DNA from: Branchipolynoe longqiensis
Lineage: Eukaryota; Annelida; Polychaeta; Phyllodocida; Polynoidae
Length of the DNA stretch: 64,000 nucleotides
Assembly: GCA_030323885.1 (NCBI GenBank)
Contig: CM059186.1
Coordinates: 170,113,230-170,177,229, forward strand
Reading direction: 5' to 3'
In this document: positions 19,668-30,014 of the stretch, piece after piece
How positions within the stretch are numbered: the first letter of the stretch is position 1
How the letters are laid out: each line of letters starts with the position of its first letter
Program-made: the position numbers and the translations under genes
The notes under the pieces: model-generated
The model's input: only the letters and a program-made list of their open reading frames with translations
What the model was told of the DNA's origin: nothing
The model's database searches: none

Positions 19668-20300
19668 CCTCGTGGCCTCATTACCATCATAATATAATAT
19701 TCTTATATTAACATGCAGCAGAATAGGGATTATTATGGTAAGAAAGAGGCCACGAGGGGCCAGCGGCCCACCCTATCAATCACATATACCACCCTATAAA
19801 CGACCATACACCCCCATTGGAAAATGACAAAAAAATGATGAGAGCTCTACTACTGTGACATCCTGTAGGCACTGGCCCCTTGTGGCCTCTTTCTTACCAG
19901 ACGGGATGGCCGAATGAGTTAGAGCGCCCGTCTCCTGTGCTGGTAGATCGTGGGGTCGTGGGTTCGAACCCTGGTCGAGTCAAACCAATGACTTACAAAT
20001 TGATACTTGCCGCTTCCTAGCCAGGCATTCGGCATTATTAGGACAGGGCAAGGACTGGTGTGCTCAGTGTCAGGATAATGTGACTGAGTGGGATACCAGG
20101 TCATGGTGCCGGCAGCCTGGTTTCCTAGTGGGATAGCACTATAAAGTCGCCATGAGTGCGCACTGTCACAAGTCGGTACCCGTCCTGATATGACCTTAGA
20201 TGTTGCTAGGATGTCAAACAACAACAAACAACAAACAAAAACAACAACTTGCCATAATAATTCCTATTCTGCTGCATGTTAATAGCAGAATATAATATAA
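19668..20300. mobile_element. Fold-back (inverted-repeat) element split by a SINE-A
   Basis: Left arm 19668-19765 includes ATTAACATGCAGCAGAATAG and TATGGTAAGAAAGAGGCCAC. Its complement forms the right arm at 19873-19898 (TGTGGCCTCTTTCTTACC) and 20250-20297 (CCATAATAATTCCTATTCTG). The SINE-A at 19899-20249 splits the right arm. The spacer 19766-19872 is unique. Total without the SINE is about 280 bases. Confidence 0.7.
19899..20249 (+). mobile_element. SINE-A, full length, inserted in a fold-back arm
   Basis: Good tRNA-like head (GATGGCCGAATGAGTTAGAG, GGGTTCGAACCCTGG), full body, AAC-rich tail. Flanks TTACC and TTGCC may be a short target duplication. Confidence 0.88.
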
Positions 20301-20640
20301 CTGTGTACTACGGGCCAACAGGCCGATAATGACGATATATGACTGAGTGCTATTAATATTATGGTATAACTGTGTGCTTCCGGCCAGTAGGCCGACATGC
20401 GCCACCGGTAGGGGCGGGGGCAGTTCTTATATTCGTATATACTCGATTTGATATCTGCTCATTACACTGGGCTGGAGCGCCTTGGCTACCAGCTCAAGGC
20501 TCCCAATAGGTAACGACTCACGGGGGTCAGCGTGCGTTCTCCCCCACTGTCTGTCTCACTCACGCAGAATTTTGACTTTAATAAAGCAGGGGGCCTTAAA
20601 AATAGCTCAACCAAAATAATTACTTGGTAATAATAATATA
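20250..20640. other. No gene seen; short direct duplication
   Basis: Two diverged copies of a unit near 75 bases at about 20292-20400 (ATAACTGTGTACTACGGGCC and ATAACTGTGTGCTTCCGGCC). The rest is unique. Confidence 0.55.
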
Positions 20641-20714
20641 CTCGTGTTTAATCGCATAATAATAAATAATTCTCCGAGATTTTATATGTATATAATAGAT
20701 TATATTATGTATAT

Positions 20715-20715
20715 T

Positions 20716-20746
<31 letters not shown>

Positions 20747-20990
20747 GTTTATATATACACTATCTCTATCTGCTTCAAAGCAGTACGTGCGTGTGGTGGC
20801 GGGTTGTGTGGACGTGGAAGGGGGGCGTGTTCAGTATGTCGGTGTGTGAGTGTGTGTGAGTGTGTGTGAGATGGTGTGAGTGTGTGTGAGTGTGTGTGAG
20901 TGTGTGTGAGATGGTGTGAGTGTGTGTGAGTGTGTGTGAGTGTGTGTGAGATTGTGTAGAAGTGTGAGTTTGTGTAGATCATAGATGTGT
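20715..20990. repeat. TA run and GTGTGAG microsatellite
   Basis: TA run at 20718-20745; GTGTGTGAGTGTGTGAGATG repeats at 20842-20955, ending with GAAGTGTGAGTTTGTGTAGA as in the 7.6 kb array. ATCTGCTTCAAAG beside the TA run (20756-20768) is also found beside the TA run at 22043. Confidence 0.85.
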
Positions 20991-21067
20991 GCTCAACAAT
21001 GACTCGTTCCGTCTCAACCACGAGAAATGCTTTCGTCAATAGTAAGTCTCTCTGTTTCCTCTCCTGG

Positions 21068-21226
21068 CAGCGGCGGGCGGCGGGCGGCGGGCGGCGGACG
21101 GCGGGCGGCGGGCGGCGGGCGGCGGACGGCGGACGGCGGGCGGCGGGCGGCGGGTGGCGGACGGCGGGTGGTGGGAGGGAGGCGGCGGGAGGCGGCGGGA
21201 GGCGGGCGGCGGATGGCGGGTGCACC
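21068..21226. repeat. CGG/GGCGGGC minisatellite
   Basis: About twenty copies of a 7-base unit GGCGGGC/GGCGGAC, CpG-dense. The Arg/Gly- or Pro-rich frames are artefacts. A G run follows at 21413-21440. Bases 21227-21890 show no recognised element. Confidence 0.9.
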
Positions 21227-21894
21227 CTCTACCTAGGCGGATGAAGTGGAATTTGCGCAATGATGACCTAATCCCCCACTTTCTACCCCCCTCCCCCCCC
21301 CCCCCCCACACACACAGTGGCTTGCCGTGTACAGCGGGGGCCTGACACGGCTTTGAGTTGAGGGTAGCGTGCTGACCACATCCGCCACCGGAGCCAGCCG
21401 CACGTGGGTGGAGGGGGGGGGGGGGGGGGGGGGGGGGGGTGATAGGGGCAGCAGCAGCGCGCAGCCAGACACCATTACGTCACCATGACCTCAGCCAAAC
21501 TCGTCTCAGCAGCGTCTGACTCACAAAGCGCGGCAAAACTGGGGCACCGCCGCCCGCCGCCAGCTCCCCCCCCCCCCCCAGTCTGGTAGGGACTGCAAGG
21601 CCCTGTGGCGGCGCCACTGGTCAAGTGAGCGCAAGAAGGCAAAACACAGTATAACGGTACAATATAATATAATCAAATAATTCCTTTCTGTGCCTTTATA
21701 CTCGCATATTATTTTATGAGTCACATAAAATTTCCTCCAGTGTGTGTGGCACGAGGGGTCCTGCCCACCAATTACCCTGACAGTTGGGGGGAGGGGGCGG
21801 GCACCACCAATGCGCCAAGGAGGAATAGATATATACAGTATATGTTCCCCTTGCATTTACACTCGTATAATGCGTTATACATCACATATACATA

Positions 21895-21900
21895 TATATG

Positions 21901-21990
<90 letters not shown>

Positions 21991-22005
21991 CATATATATA
22001 TATAC

Positions 22006-22038
<33 letters not shown>

Positions 22039-22041
22039 CAA
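21895..22041. repeat. TA microsatellite
   Basis: Long TATATA run with ATATACATATA variants, immediately upstream of a SINE-A insertion. Confidence 0.95.
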
Positions 22042-22054
22042 TCTCTGCTTCAAA

Positions 22055-22426
22055 GGCACCAGACAGGATGGCCGAATGAGTTGAGGGTCAATCTCCTGTT
22101 TTGGGAGATTGGGGGATCCGAACCCATAGGTTCATGCGTTTGATTTTAACTTTGAACCCTGGTCGAGTCAAACCAATGACTTAAACAATTGATACTTGTC
22201 ATTTCCTAGCCAGGCACTCAGCATTATTAGGATAGGGAAAGGACTGGTTAGCTCAGTGTTAGGATAATGTGATTGAGTGGTATATCAGGTCATGGTGCTG
22301 GTGGCCTGGTCTCCCAGTAGGGCAGCACTATAAATGTTGCCATGAGTGCGCACTGTCACAAGTCGGTACCCGTCCTGATATGACCTTAGATGTTGTTAGG
22401 TCGTAAAACAACAAGAAACAAACAAA
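22055..22426 (+). mobile_element. SINE-A with clear target-site duplication
   Basis: Flanked by the 10-base direct repeat CTGCTTCAAA at 22045-22054 and 22427-22436. Head GATGGCCGAATGAGTTGAGG, duplicated B-box-like region, full body and AAC-rich tail. The duplication supports retroposition and fixes both ends. Confidence 0.88.
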
Positions 22427-22436
22427 CTGCTTCAAA

Positions 22437-22820
22437 TAAACAAACAACCCACCCCTCTTCCTTCTCCTCTCTCTCCTCTCTCTTTCTCTCACTCCCTTCC
22501 ATCCTTTACTCCCTCCTCTATCGTTCTGTCCCCTCACTCCTCCGTCCTTCCTTCCCAATTCCCTCTCGGCATTGCTATGCACATGTTATATTTATTTGTT
22601 GGGGTGAAACGTCCTCGCAACATATATGGTCATATCAGGACGGCACATGTAATATGTTCACAACCAAACTGTCTTGGGGCCAAGAACCGCCCGCATTGAC
22701 CATCAGTCAATGAAAAGATACAATTAAAAAAACACGGACTTAGTACGTTATTTAGATTTCGTTTTAGTTATAAAACTTAGATATCTGTACATTTATTAAG
22801 CATCTAGCTATCTAACCGTC
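22437..22820. other. No gene seen; CT-rich stretch and MITE-1 scrap
   Basis: CT-rich DNA at 22445-22560, then unique sequence; ACTTAGATATCTGTACATTT at about 22770 resembles MITE-1 interior. Confidence 0.45.
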
Positions 22821-22821
22821 C

Positions 22822-23060
22822 TTCCCTATTTCGGATCGACCTTGGATAGCCAACACCAACAGAAAACAAGCTCAAACATCTACAGATACTAAATAATCAC
22901 CATGTACCTGCTACTGTGTGAGAAACAAAAACATCTTATCACCTCCTACTGTGTCATAAGATTAAACCACTACTACAGCTGGCCAGCGTTGAAAACAAGC
23001 CTGAGCACTCGAGCTTACATGCTATGGACAGTATAAACACAGCATAAAAAAACCACACAC
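22822..23060 (+). mobile_element. Repeat B, 3' part
   Basis: This entry describes the family. The conserved 3' end reads CTGGCCAGCATTGAAAACAA, GCCTGGGTACC, GGCTTACATGCTATGGACAG, TATAAATACAGCCTCAATAA, then an A run. The end in AATAAA plus A suggests a retroposed RNA (a SINE or a LINE 3' end). No tRNA-like head was seen in any copy. This copy is diverged. Confidence 0.6.
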
Positions 23061-23088
23061 ACACAAAAACAGAAGTGAATATGACGTC

Positions 23089-23777
23089 AATTTAAAGTTG
23101 CATTCTCCGGTGCTTTCGAGTTTCTCTGATTTTATTAGATAAATATATTGCTATTAGGATTAGTATTAGGTCGATAACTTCCGTTAGTTTGAAGTAACTT
23201 TGTTATAAAATAACTAACTTAGGATATATTTTTAAGGTAAACATGCCAAATTAATTCTAGCGTGCTTGCAACAATTTCAACTGCATAGGATTCAGCAATA
23301 ACAGGCTCTATTAAGTTGACAGAGTATGTATGCCATTCGATATTTAATAAACACCGGTAACCATGCCAAAAGTAGCCAGATAACACACCACACAGCTACG
23401 TACAAGCCTATGATATGTAAATAGGAGTAGGCTAGTCTAGTAATAAGAGTAGAAAAATAAAAAGATATATACCAAGAAAATCCAAAAAAACTAACATAGG
23501 CTACTAACCATACCAACCAATTATCTATCTGCTACTGAAATGCAGGCAATCAAATACCTTATCAGCAGCCACTGTGTGGTAAGATAACACCAACACTACA
23601 ACTGGCCAGCATTGAAAACAAGCCTGGGTACCCGGGCTTATATGCTATGGACAGTATAAATACAGCCTCAATAAAAAAAATTAAAAAAAAGTATCTAAGT
23701 TAGATATGTAGGTTCAAATCTCCATAAGTGTTTTGCTTTTGAAAAGTTGACGTTTTTATTGGAATGTGCAACTTTAA
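23089..23777 (-). mobile_element. MITE-1, minus strand, split by repeat B
   Basis: Begins TTTAAAGTTGCATTCTCCGG, continues through ACATGCCAAATTAATTCTAG, is interrupted from about 23357 to 23689 by repeat B, resumes at GTATCTAAGTTAGATATGTA and ends GTGCAACTTTAA at 23776. Confidence 0.7.
23357..23689 (+). mobile_element. Repeat B inserted in MITE-1
   Basis: Longest well-preserved repeat B near here: AGTAGCCAGATAACACACCA, then CTGCTACTGAAATGCAGGCA, ending CCTCAATAAAA and an A run. The surrounding sequence is a single interrupted MITE-1. Confidence 0.7.
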
Positions 23778-24096
23778 TAGAACAAATGAAGCCAATGGTG
23801 TCAGTTTTTTTACGTGCACACCAAAATAGATTTGGTGTGATTGCACTTCATACATTTCCAAAGCTAGCTAGTCATTTAAATTAAAAGTAAAAAAAAAAAA
23901 AAAAAAAATTATCTACTGTTTTGTAAGACAATACCAATATTACAGCTGGCCAGCATTGAAAACAAGCCTGGGTACCCAGGCTTACATGCTATGGACAGAA
24001 TAAATACAGCCTCAATATAAAAAAGTCATATAATCAATCTGATATATTTATCTCAAGATGTGACTGAGACTGAACATACAGCTTTAATGCATGAAA
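23778..24096 (+). mobile_element. MITE-1 partial, also split by repeat B
   Basis: MITE-1 interior (GAAGCCAATGGTGTCAG, AAGCTAGCTAGTCATTTAAA) at 23778-23888, an A run, a repeat B 3' end at about 23905-24026 (TACAGCTGGCCAGCATTG), then the MITE-1 right part to ACAGCTTTAA at 24089. This is the second independent repeat B insertion in a MITE-1 within 700 bases. Confidence 0.6.
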
Positions 24097-24272
24097 TAGT
24101 CCACATGCCGAAGACTACTTTATCAATATAATAAGTCGATTCTTATCACCGGGTACCACGCAAAGAGGGCGATAATTGGGGTGTTATGACGTCCTGCACC
24201 GTTAGGGGCACCAGGTGGCGCCACCACAGTGGCAGGGATTGCACGTGCAGATGCATAGAGTGGAACAATGAT

Positions 24273-24606
24273 TTAAAGCTGCATAATCCGATGAGACATC
24301 AACATTTCAAAACCAAAACAATTATCTACATTTGATCTTTAATATTCAACTTAGATACTGATGCGCTTATTAAGCAATTCTTGCCACGTGGAATAGAATA
24401 CGGTTAATTTAATTTAATTTGTTACTGCTGAAGTCTACTTGCCAAATTTAACTTGACATATTTACACTTCAAATATTTATCTCCAAAGTTAGCCATTTAA
24501 AATAAACGTGGCTTCAAACAAAAGTAAGGGAGATTATAGCGATAAACCTAATATCGATCTCAGAAAATGACAGAAACTCATAAATCACTGGACTACGCAA
24601 CTTTAA
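24273..24606 (+). mobile_element. MITE-1, full length
   Basis: Left TIR TTAAAGCTGCATAATCCGAT, right TIR ending CTACGCAACTTTAA. Bases 24097-24272 before it show nothing; a SINE-A 3' scrap (GACCTTAGATGTTGCTAGGA) lies at 24650-24690. Confidence 0.8.
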
Positions 24607-24718
24607 ACAACTGAACAATAACAGGCACCGTTCTCTGTGGATTCATGTCTTGGTATGACCTTAGATGTTGCTAGGACGTCAGGCCACAACACACAAACCC
24701 AAAACACCCCTGTGGATA

Positions 24719-25126
24719 TAGATAAAGGATGCACCCGGTACTCGCAGTACACGGGTGAATACCAACCATATATAAAAACGGTCGAAAAAGCAGGTTAATG
24801 AATTGAGAGCCTAATTTAACAATCTAAGAAGCAACAATTATTCTTTACATATGTCTTATTGATAGCCCGCTACCTTTGAGTTGAAAAATATAATATAATA
24901 TCTAGTTTAATAAGATTTAAAAGTGAAATCGACGGCGTTCTGTGGCCGCCATCTTGTCTTTTTGTATTCTCTCCCATTTCACCAAGTCTGTGCCGATATA
25001 AGTAACCATTTGACACTGGAGGCAGGCATTCTACTTGCTGTTCCATACTAAAGCTATTTTCGCGCGTATTTATAGTACGTTGTCGTTCACCCGTGTACTA
25101 CAAGTACCGGGTGAATCTTTTATCTA
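24719..25126. mobile_element. TIR element with 9-bp target duplication (408 bp)
   Basis: TIRs begin TAGATAAAGGATGCACCCGG on the left and, inverted, TAGATAAAAGATTCACCCGG on the right; the match extends about 37 bases. Each TIR holds its own palindrome (ACCCGGTACT, AGTACACGGGT). The flanks are CTGTGGATA at 24710-24718 and 25127-25135. An 8-9-base duplication fits hAT or Mutator-type elements; I cannot assign the superfamily. No coding capacity. The interior has a CpG-richer patch with GTGGCCGCCATCTTGTC, a YY1-like motif. Confidence 0.82.
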
Positions 25127-25159
25127 CTGTGGATACTGCTGGTCAGAAAGGGGTCCTTC

Positions 25160-25483
25160 ACAGTCTTACATCCTGGCAACATCTGAGGGCATATCAGGGC
25201 AGGTACCGACTTGTGACAGTGCGCACTCATGGATAATTTATAGTGTTGCCCCACTGGGAAACCATCCTGCCATCACCATGACCTGATATCCCACTCAGTC
25301 ACATTATCCTGACACTGAACCAACCAGTCCTTGCCCTATCCTAATAATGCCGAGCGCCACTTATCAATTTTTAAGTAACTGATTTGATGTGATCAGGGTT
25401 CGAAACCCACCCGTGGGTTCGAATCCCATGATCTACCAAAACGAGAGACAGACGTTCAACTCATTTGACCATCCTGTCTGGTC
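25160..25483 (-). mobile_element. SINE-A, minus strand
   Basis: Body complement is well preserved (GGTACCGACTTGTGACAGTG, ATATCCCACTCAGTCACATT). The head end at 25400-25480 has a duplicated B-box-like region. It lies 34 bases after the 24719 TIR element. Confidence 0.85.
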
Positions 25484-25584
25484 CCCTTTGTGTATGATAG
25501 TTGATACAAAACACAAACAGAGTGTACACTAACCTCCCGAATACTGGCAGTAATACTAATACACAACGGTCAATGCTTGAAGAG

Positions 25585-26267
25585 ACTAAAGCTAAGATTC
25601 CATATACACAGTATGCAGTATGCGAATGCGAATGTGACAAAAATTGGCAACACATGTAAACACACAGTGGTGCTTCCATATGTCCGAATGCGAATATGAA
25701 CCTGAACCTGAATGCAGCAAGTGGATCGCTACGAGGACCGATCGGTGTGAATGTGAATGCTGCTGCGTTTGCCAAAGGAAAGAACAGGAACTTTGACTTT
25801 TTTTTCACAAATTTGGAATTAAAAAACCCCAAAATGGCATGGGTATCTATGCCGCATGGCACATGCTGCATACCGCCAGGATCACATCAGGTATGTCTTC
25901 ACTGACAATGGCCGCCATTGGCTCAACACCTCCCAACTTTTACTGTTCACTGAAGCTAAGATTCCATATACACAGGATGCGGGATGCAAGATGCGGCATA
26001 AATATTAAAATGCAAATGCAGCATAGATAGCAATTCTTTCTACAAATTTGTGAAGAAAAGTCTGAGTTCCTGTTGTTTCCTATGGCAAACACTGAACAGG
26101 GCAGCATTTGCATTCACAACGATCGGTCCTCGTAGCGATCCACTTGCCACATTTGCATTTGCATTTGCATTCGGACATATGGAAGCACTATTGTGTGTTT
26201 ACATGCTTTTCCATTGTTTGCTGCATTCGCATACCGCATACCATGTATATGGAATCTTAGCTTTAGT
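25585..26267. mobile_element. Inverted pair of TIR elements (fold-back)
   Basis: Outer ends are ACTAAAGCTAAGATTCCATA and its inverse at 26248-26267. A second inward-facing GAAGCTAAGATTCCATATAC at 25953 marks the far end of the right-hand copy, so 25951-26267 is one complete element of about 317 bases and 25585-25870 is a 3'-truncated copy in the other orientation. Both share GTGGATCGCTACGAGGACCG or complement and GCTTCCATATGTCCGAATGC or complement. No coding capacity. Confidence 0.75.
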
Positions 26268-26376
26268 AGCTGTGACAATGCAGCGGGAGCATTGTATTAC
26301 ATACATATATACACATATATGTACACATGTGTACATATATACACACATATATCTATCATATATATATATATGTGCT

Positions 26377-26709
26377 ATTGACGATTTGCGTGTGACACTA
26401 CTCCTGCATCGTGGTTGGATAGAAGCAGTTCATTCTCCTATCAAGTGTATGTAAATAAAATAAAAAGCACAAATCTATTCACTGCTCTGATATAATTCTG
26501 TTATTTAGAACCATGAAAATTCAATCGGGGGTTGAAATAATGTTATTTATGAGAACAGCTTACTCAAAAAGTGAAATTTGGTCAAATTAAACCCAAAATC
26601 CTGGTCGCACCCGCCGCATCGGCAGGTTATAGGTGTACTTTCTATCCAACCATGATGGCCGACGAAACACTGGTCACATGGTGTTAATCGTTTGACGCAA
26701 ATCCTCAAT
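26377..26709. mobile_element. Putative TIR element (333 bp)
   Basis: Ends ATTGACGATTTGCGT and, inverted, ATTGAGGATTTGCGT. A second inverted match lies inside: GCATCGTGGTTGGATAGAAG at 26407 against CTTTCTATCCAACCATGATG at 26638. A TA/CA run (26295-26372) precedes it. Superfamily unknown. Confidence 0.6.
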
Positions 26710-27010
26710 ATAATTTATTATGTGAATATAAATAAAGAATAGTCACTTATGTTTCTCGGTGCTCCTTCTGGTCACCTCTCGCTTCCGACACCCCTTATTC
26801 TCAGCCCCCCCCCCCCCCCCATGTAACCGGGCATTCTCTGCTTCCCCCCTCCTGGGAACCAACTCCAACAGTCTCCAAGCTCTCACTTCAAAATATACAT
26901 ATACAAACGTAACATGTGAATAAATATTCAATACCCAAACTGACATTAACTATCCCCAGGTTGTGACATAAAAATAACAATTAAAACCATTATGCTTGTT
27001 GGGTGAATTA
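26710..27010. other. No gene seen
   Basis: Unique sequence with a C run at 26805-26820. Confidence 0.5.
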
Positions 27011-27179
27011 TTAGTGAGTGGGCGCGAGGGGGCTGTCCGGTTGAGGCGGGGGGTGGGGGGCCGTTTTTACATAACAATTAGGGTTGTCGGGTAGTGCTCT
27101 CGGGTTATGGGTTGTTGGCACGACACGCGCCACCTAGCGACGTGAACAGACATGACGGTGCATTAATCACCGGAAGTGA

Positions 27180-27525
27180 CCCCCCTCACCCCCTTCCACC
27201 TCTTCACCCCTCACCCACCCCTTAGCCTACCCCATACCTACCTCCCCCTCACCCCCCCCCCACCTTAGCCTTCCCCCTACGTACCTCCCCCCTCACCCCC
27301 ACCCCTTAGCCTGCCCCCTCTGTACCTCCCCCCTCACCCCCCACCTTAGCCTGCCCCCTCACCCCCCCCCCCCTTAGCCTGCCCCCTCTGTACCTCCCCC
27401 CTCACCCACCCCTTAGCCTGCCCCCTCCCTACACCCCCCCTTAGTCTGCCCCCTCCCTACCACCCCCTCACCCCCACCCCTTAGTCTGCCCCCTCCCTAC
27501 ACCCCACCACCATCACCTGGCCGGG
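27180..27525. repeat. C-rich minisatellite (CCTTAGCCTGCCCCCTC unit)
   Basis: About eight imperfect copies of a unit of roughly 35-50 bases around TTAGCCTGCCCCCTCTGTAC and CCTCCCCCCTCACCCC. Bases 27011-27179 are unique. Confidence 0.8.
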
Positions 27526-27584
27526 CTGACGCAGTGGTCCCCAAGGGGTCATCCAAAGTTGTCAACATTTTCATGGTTGTACAA

Positions 27585-27700
27585 AGCGTAAAATGCTATG
27601 GACAGTATAAATGCAGCGTCAATAAACAAACAACAAAATTTTTAATTTAATTTTTTTTAAATAAATTTTATTGAGGCTGTATTTATACTGTCCAGATGCC
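27585..27700. repeat. Two repeat B 3' ends in inverted orientation (hairpin)
   Basis: GCTATGGACAGTATAAATGC, then GTCAATAAA at 27594-27624, faces TTTATTGAGGCTGTATTTAT, then ACTGTCC at 27667-27693. Only short terminal pieces of each copy remain, around an A/T-rich spacer. Confidence 0.65.
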
Positions 27701-27737
27701 CCTCCCCCTCGCCCCCCACATACAGACCCACAAGGCA

Positions 27738-28037
27738 GTTGGTTGTTGGAGTTTTACGCACTGGCAACATCTAAGGTAATTTTAGGACGGTACCGAGTTG
27801 TGTCAGCACAGACTCATGGTGACTTTATAGTGCTGCCCCACTGACAGACCAGGCCACCAGCACCATGACCTGTCACATTATCCTGACACTGAGCAAACGA
27901 ATCCTTACCCTATCTTAATAATGCTGATCGCCTGGCTAGGAAGCTACAAGTATAATTTTATTAACCAGGGTTCGAACCCATGGGTTTAAATCCCCCGATC
28001 TACCAAATTGGGAGATGGACGCTCAACTCATTTGGCC
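27738..28037 (-). mobile_element. SINE-A, minus strand, head-to-head with the next copy
   Basis: Full body complement with the tRNA-like head at 27970-28035 (ACCAGGGTTCGAACCCATGG, TTTGGCCATCCCGTC). Confidence 0.82.
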
Positions 28038-28323
28038 ATCCCGTCCTGGTCAAGTCAAACCAATGACTTAAAAATGTACTTATCGCTTCCTCGGCTGTCG
28101 CTCGGCATTAGGATAGGGCAAGGACTGGTTGGCTCTGTGTCAGGATAATGTGACTGAGTGGGATATCAGGTCATGGTGCTGGTGGCCTGGTCTCTCAGTG
28201 GTGCAGCACTATAAAGTCGCCATGAATGCGCACTGTCACAAGTCGGTGCCCGTCCTGATATGAGTATGACCTTAGATATTGATAGGATGTAAAACAACAA
28301 CAAACAAAAAAACAACAAACAAA
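28036..28323 (+). mobile_element. SINE-A, plus strand, lacking its head
   Basis: Starts at CTGGTCAAGTCAAACCAATG directly after the head of the previous copy. Full body and AAC-rich tail. The pair forms a near-palindrome of about 580 bases. Confidence 0.82.
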
Positions 28324-28439
28324 CAGAAATTATAGGGTCATTATATTACTCTCATGCGCGTCCAATTAACTACTCAACAAACAACTACGATAGGTATCAA
28401 GCCGTGTTATTTAAACAGAACAAAGAGAGTAACTTTTCC

Positions 28440-29622
28440 CTGCACTATGCACTATACCTCATGGCTATTTACCAATTTAGAGAAGATCGTAATGTATGAT
28501 ATGTGCATTAATTATATAATGGTTATTTACTGAAATTAAATAAATGGATAATAAATAGTGTGTGCGATATACATCATGATTATTGACCAAATTGGAGAAG
28601 AGGTTAATATATGCTGTATGCAATTGATATGGTGGCGCATTACTCAAAGCGGGTAATCTAATAGTAATACTGTGTAATTATACATCACGGACCCACATAA
28701 GAAGGAGAATAATCCATTATCTATGCTGCGTAATTATACATCAGTTTATTTACCCACATTAGAAGGAGAGTAATCTATACTGTGTAGTTATACATCACGG
28801 TTATCTACCCACATTAGAAGGAGAGTAATCTATGCTGCGTAATTATACATCATGGTTATCTACCCGCATTAGAAGGAGAGTAATCTATACTGTGTAATTA
28901 TACATCATGGTTATCTACCCACATTAGAAGGAGAGTAATCTATGCTGTGTAATTATACATCATGGTTATATACTCATAGTAGAAGGAGAGTAATCTATAC
29001 TGTGTAATTATACACCATGGTTATCTACCCACATTAGAAGGAGAGTAATCTATACTGGGTAATTATACATCATGGTTATATACCCGCATTAGAAGGAGAG
29101 TAATCTATGCTGGGTTATTATATATCATGGTTATATACCCGCATTAGAAGGAGAGTAATCTATACTGGGTAATTATACATCATGGTTATATACCCGCATT
29201 AGAAGGAGAGTAATCTATGCTGCGTAATTATACATCACAGTTTTATACCCATATTAGAAGGAGAGTAATATATGCTGGGTTATTATACATCATGGTTATC
29301 TACCCACATTAGAAGGAGAGTAATCTATGCTGGGTAATTATACATCACGGTTATATACCCATATTAGAAGGAGAGTAATATATGCTGGGTTATTATACAT
29401 CATGGTTATATACCCGCATTAGAAGGAGAGTAATCTATGCTGGGTTATTATACATCATGGTTATCTACCCACATTAGAAGGAGAGTAATCTATTCTGGGT
29501 TATTATACATCATGGTTATCTACTCAGAGTAGAAGGTGAGTATTCTATACTGTGTAATTATACATCATGGTTATCTACCCACATTAGAAGGAGAGTAATC
29601 TATACTGGGTAATTATACATCA
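28440..29622. repeat. 55 bp satellite array
   Basis: The unit is about 55 bases: CATGGTTATCTACCCACATT, AGAAGGAGAGTAATCTATAC, TGTGTAATTATACAT. About 17 good copies run from 28680. From 28440 to 28680 the units are strongly diverged and of irregular length (ATCATGATTATTGACCAAAT). Variant words (CTGTGT, CTGCGT, CTGGGT; CCCACATT, CCCGCATT) alternate along the array. Confidence 0.92.
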
Positions 29623-30014
29623 CTCAGATTCATCTTCTAAAAATTCTATTTAATTCCAACTCCGTCTTTAGTGTCGTTCTTATTTTGAATTAGGATACTC
29701 CTCCGTGCTTAGTATAATAGTCACGAGACCACCGTAATGAAGGGACACCATCAATAATTGCACCATTTCCACTCGTCTCACAAAGCACACAGTCTGCGCC
29801 ATGCCGTAATTTCGCTCAATGACACAGTGATGGAATTTGCCTCTAATTTCCCAACGGCAGCAGAGAATATATAATTATGTCCTCACGCGCATGACGCCAT
29901 AGTTCGCGCACAGGCCGCTAGGGGGACACGCCAATATCAATCATGACAACACAGGAATCATATATATTATAAGTGATTACACCATTATCCTAACTACCCA
30001 GAAATTAGCTGAAT
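29623..30014. other. No feature seen
   Basis: Unique sequence between the 55 bp array and a MITE-1 copy. Confidence 0.5.
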
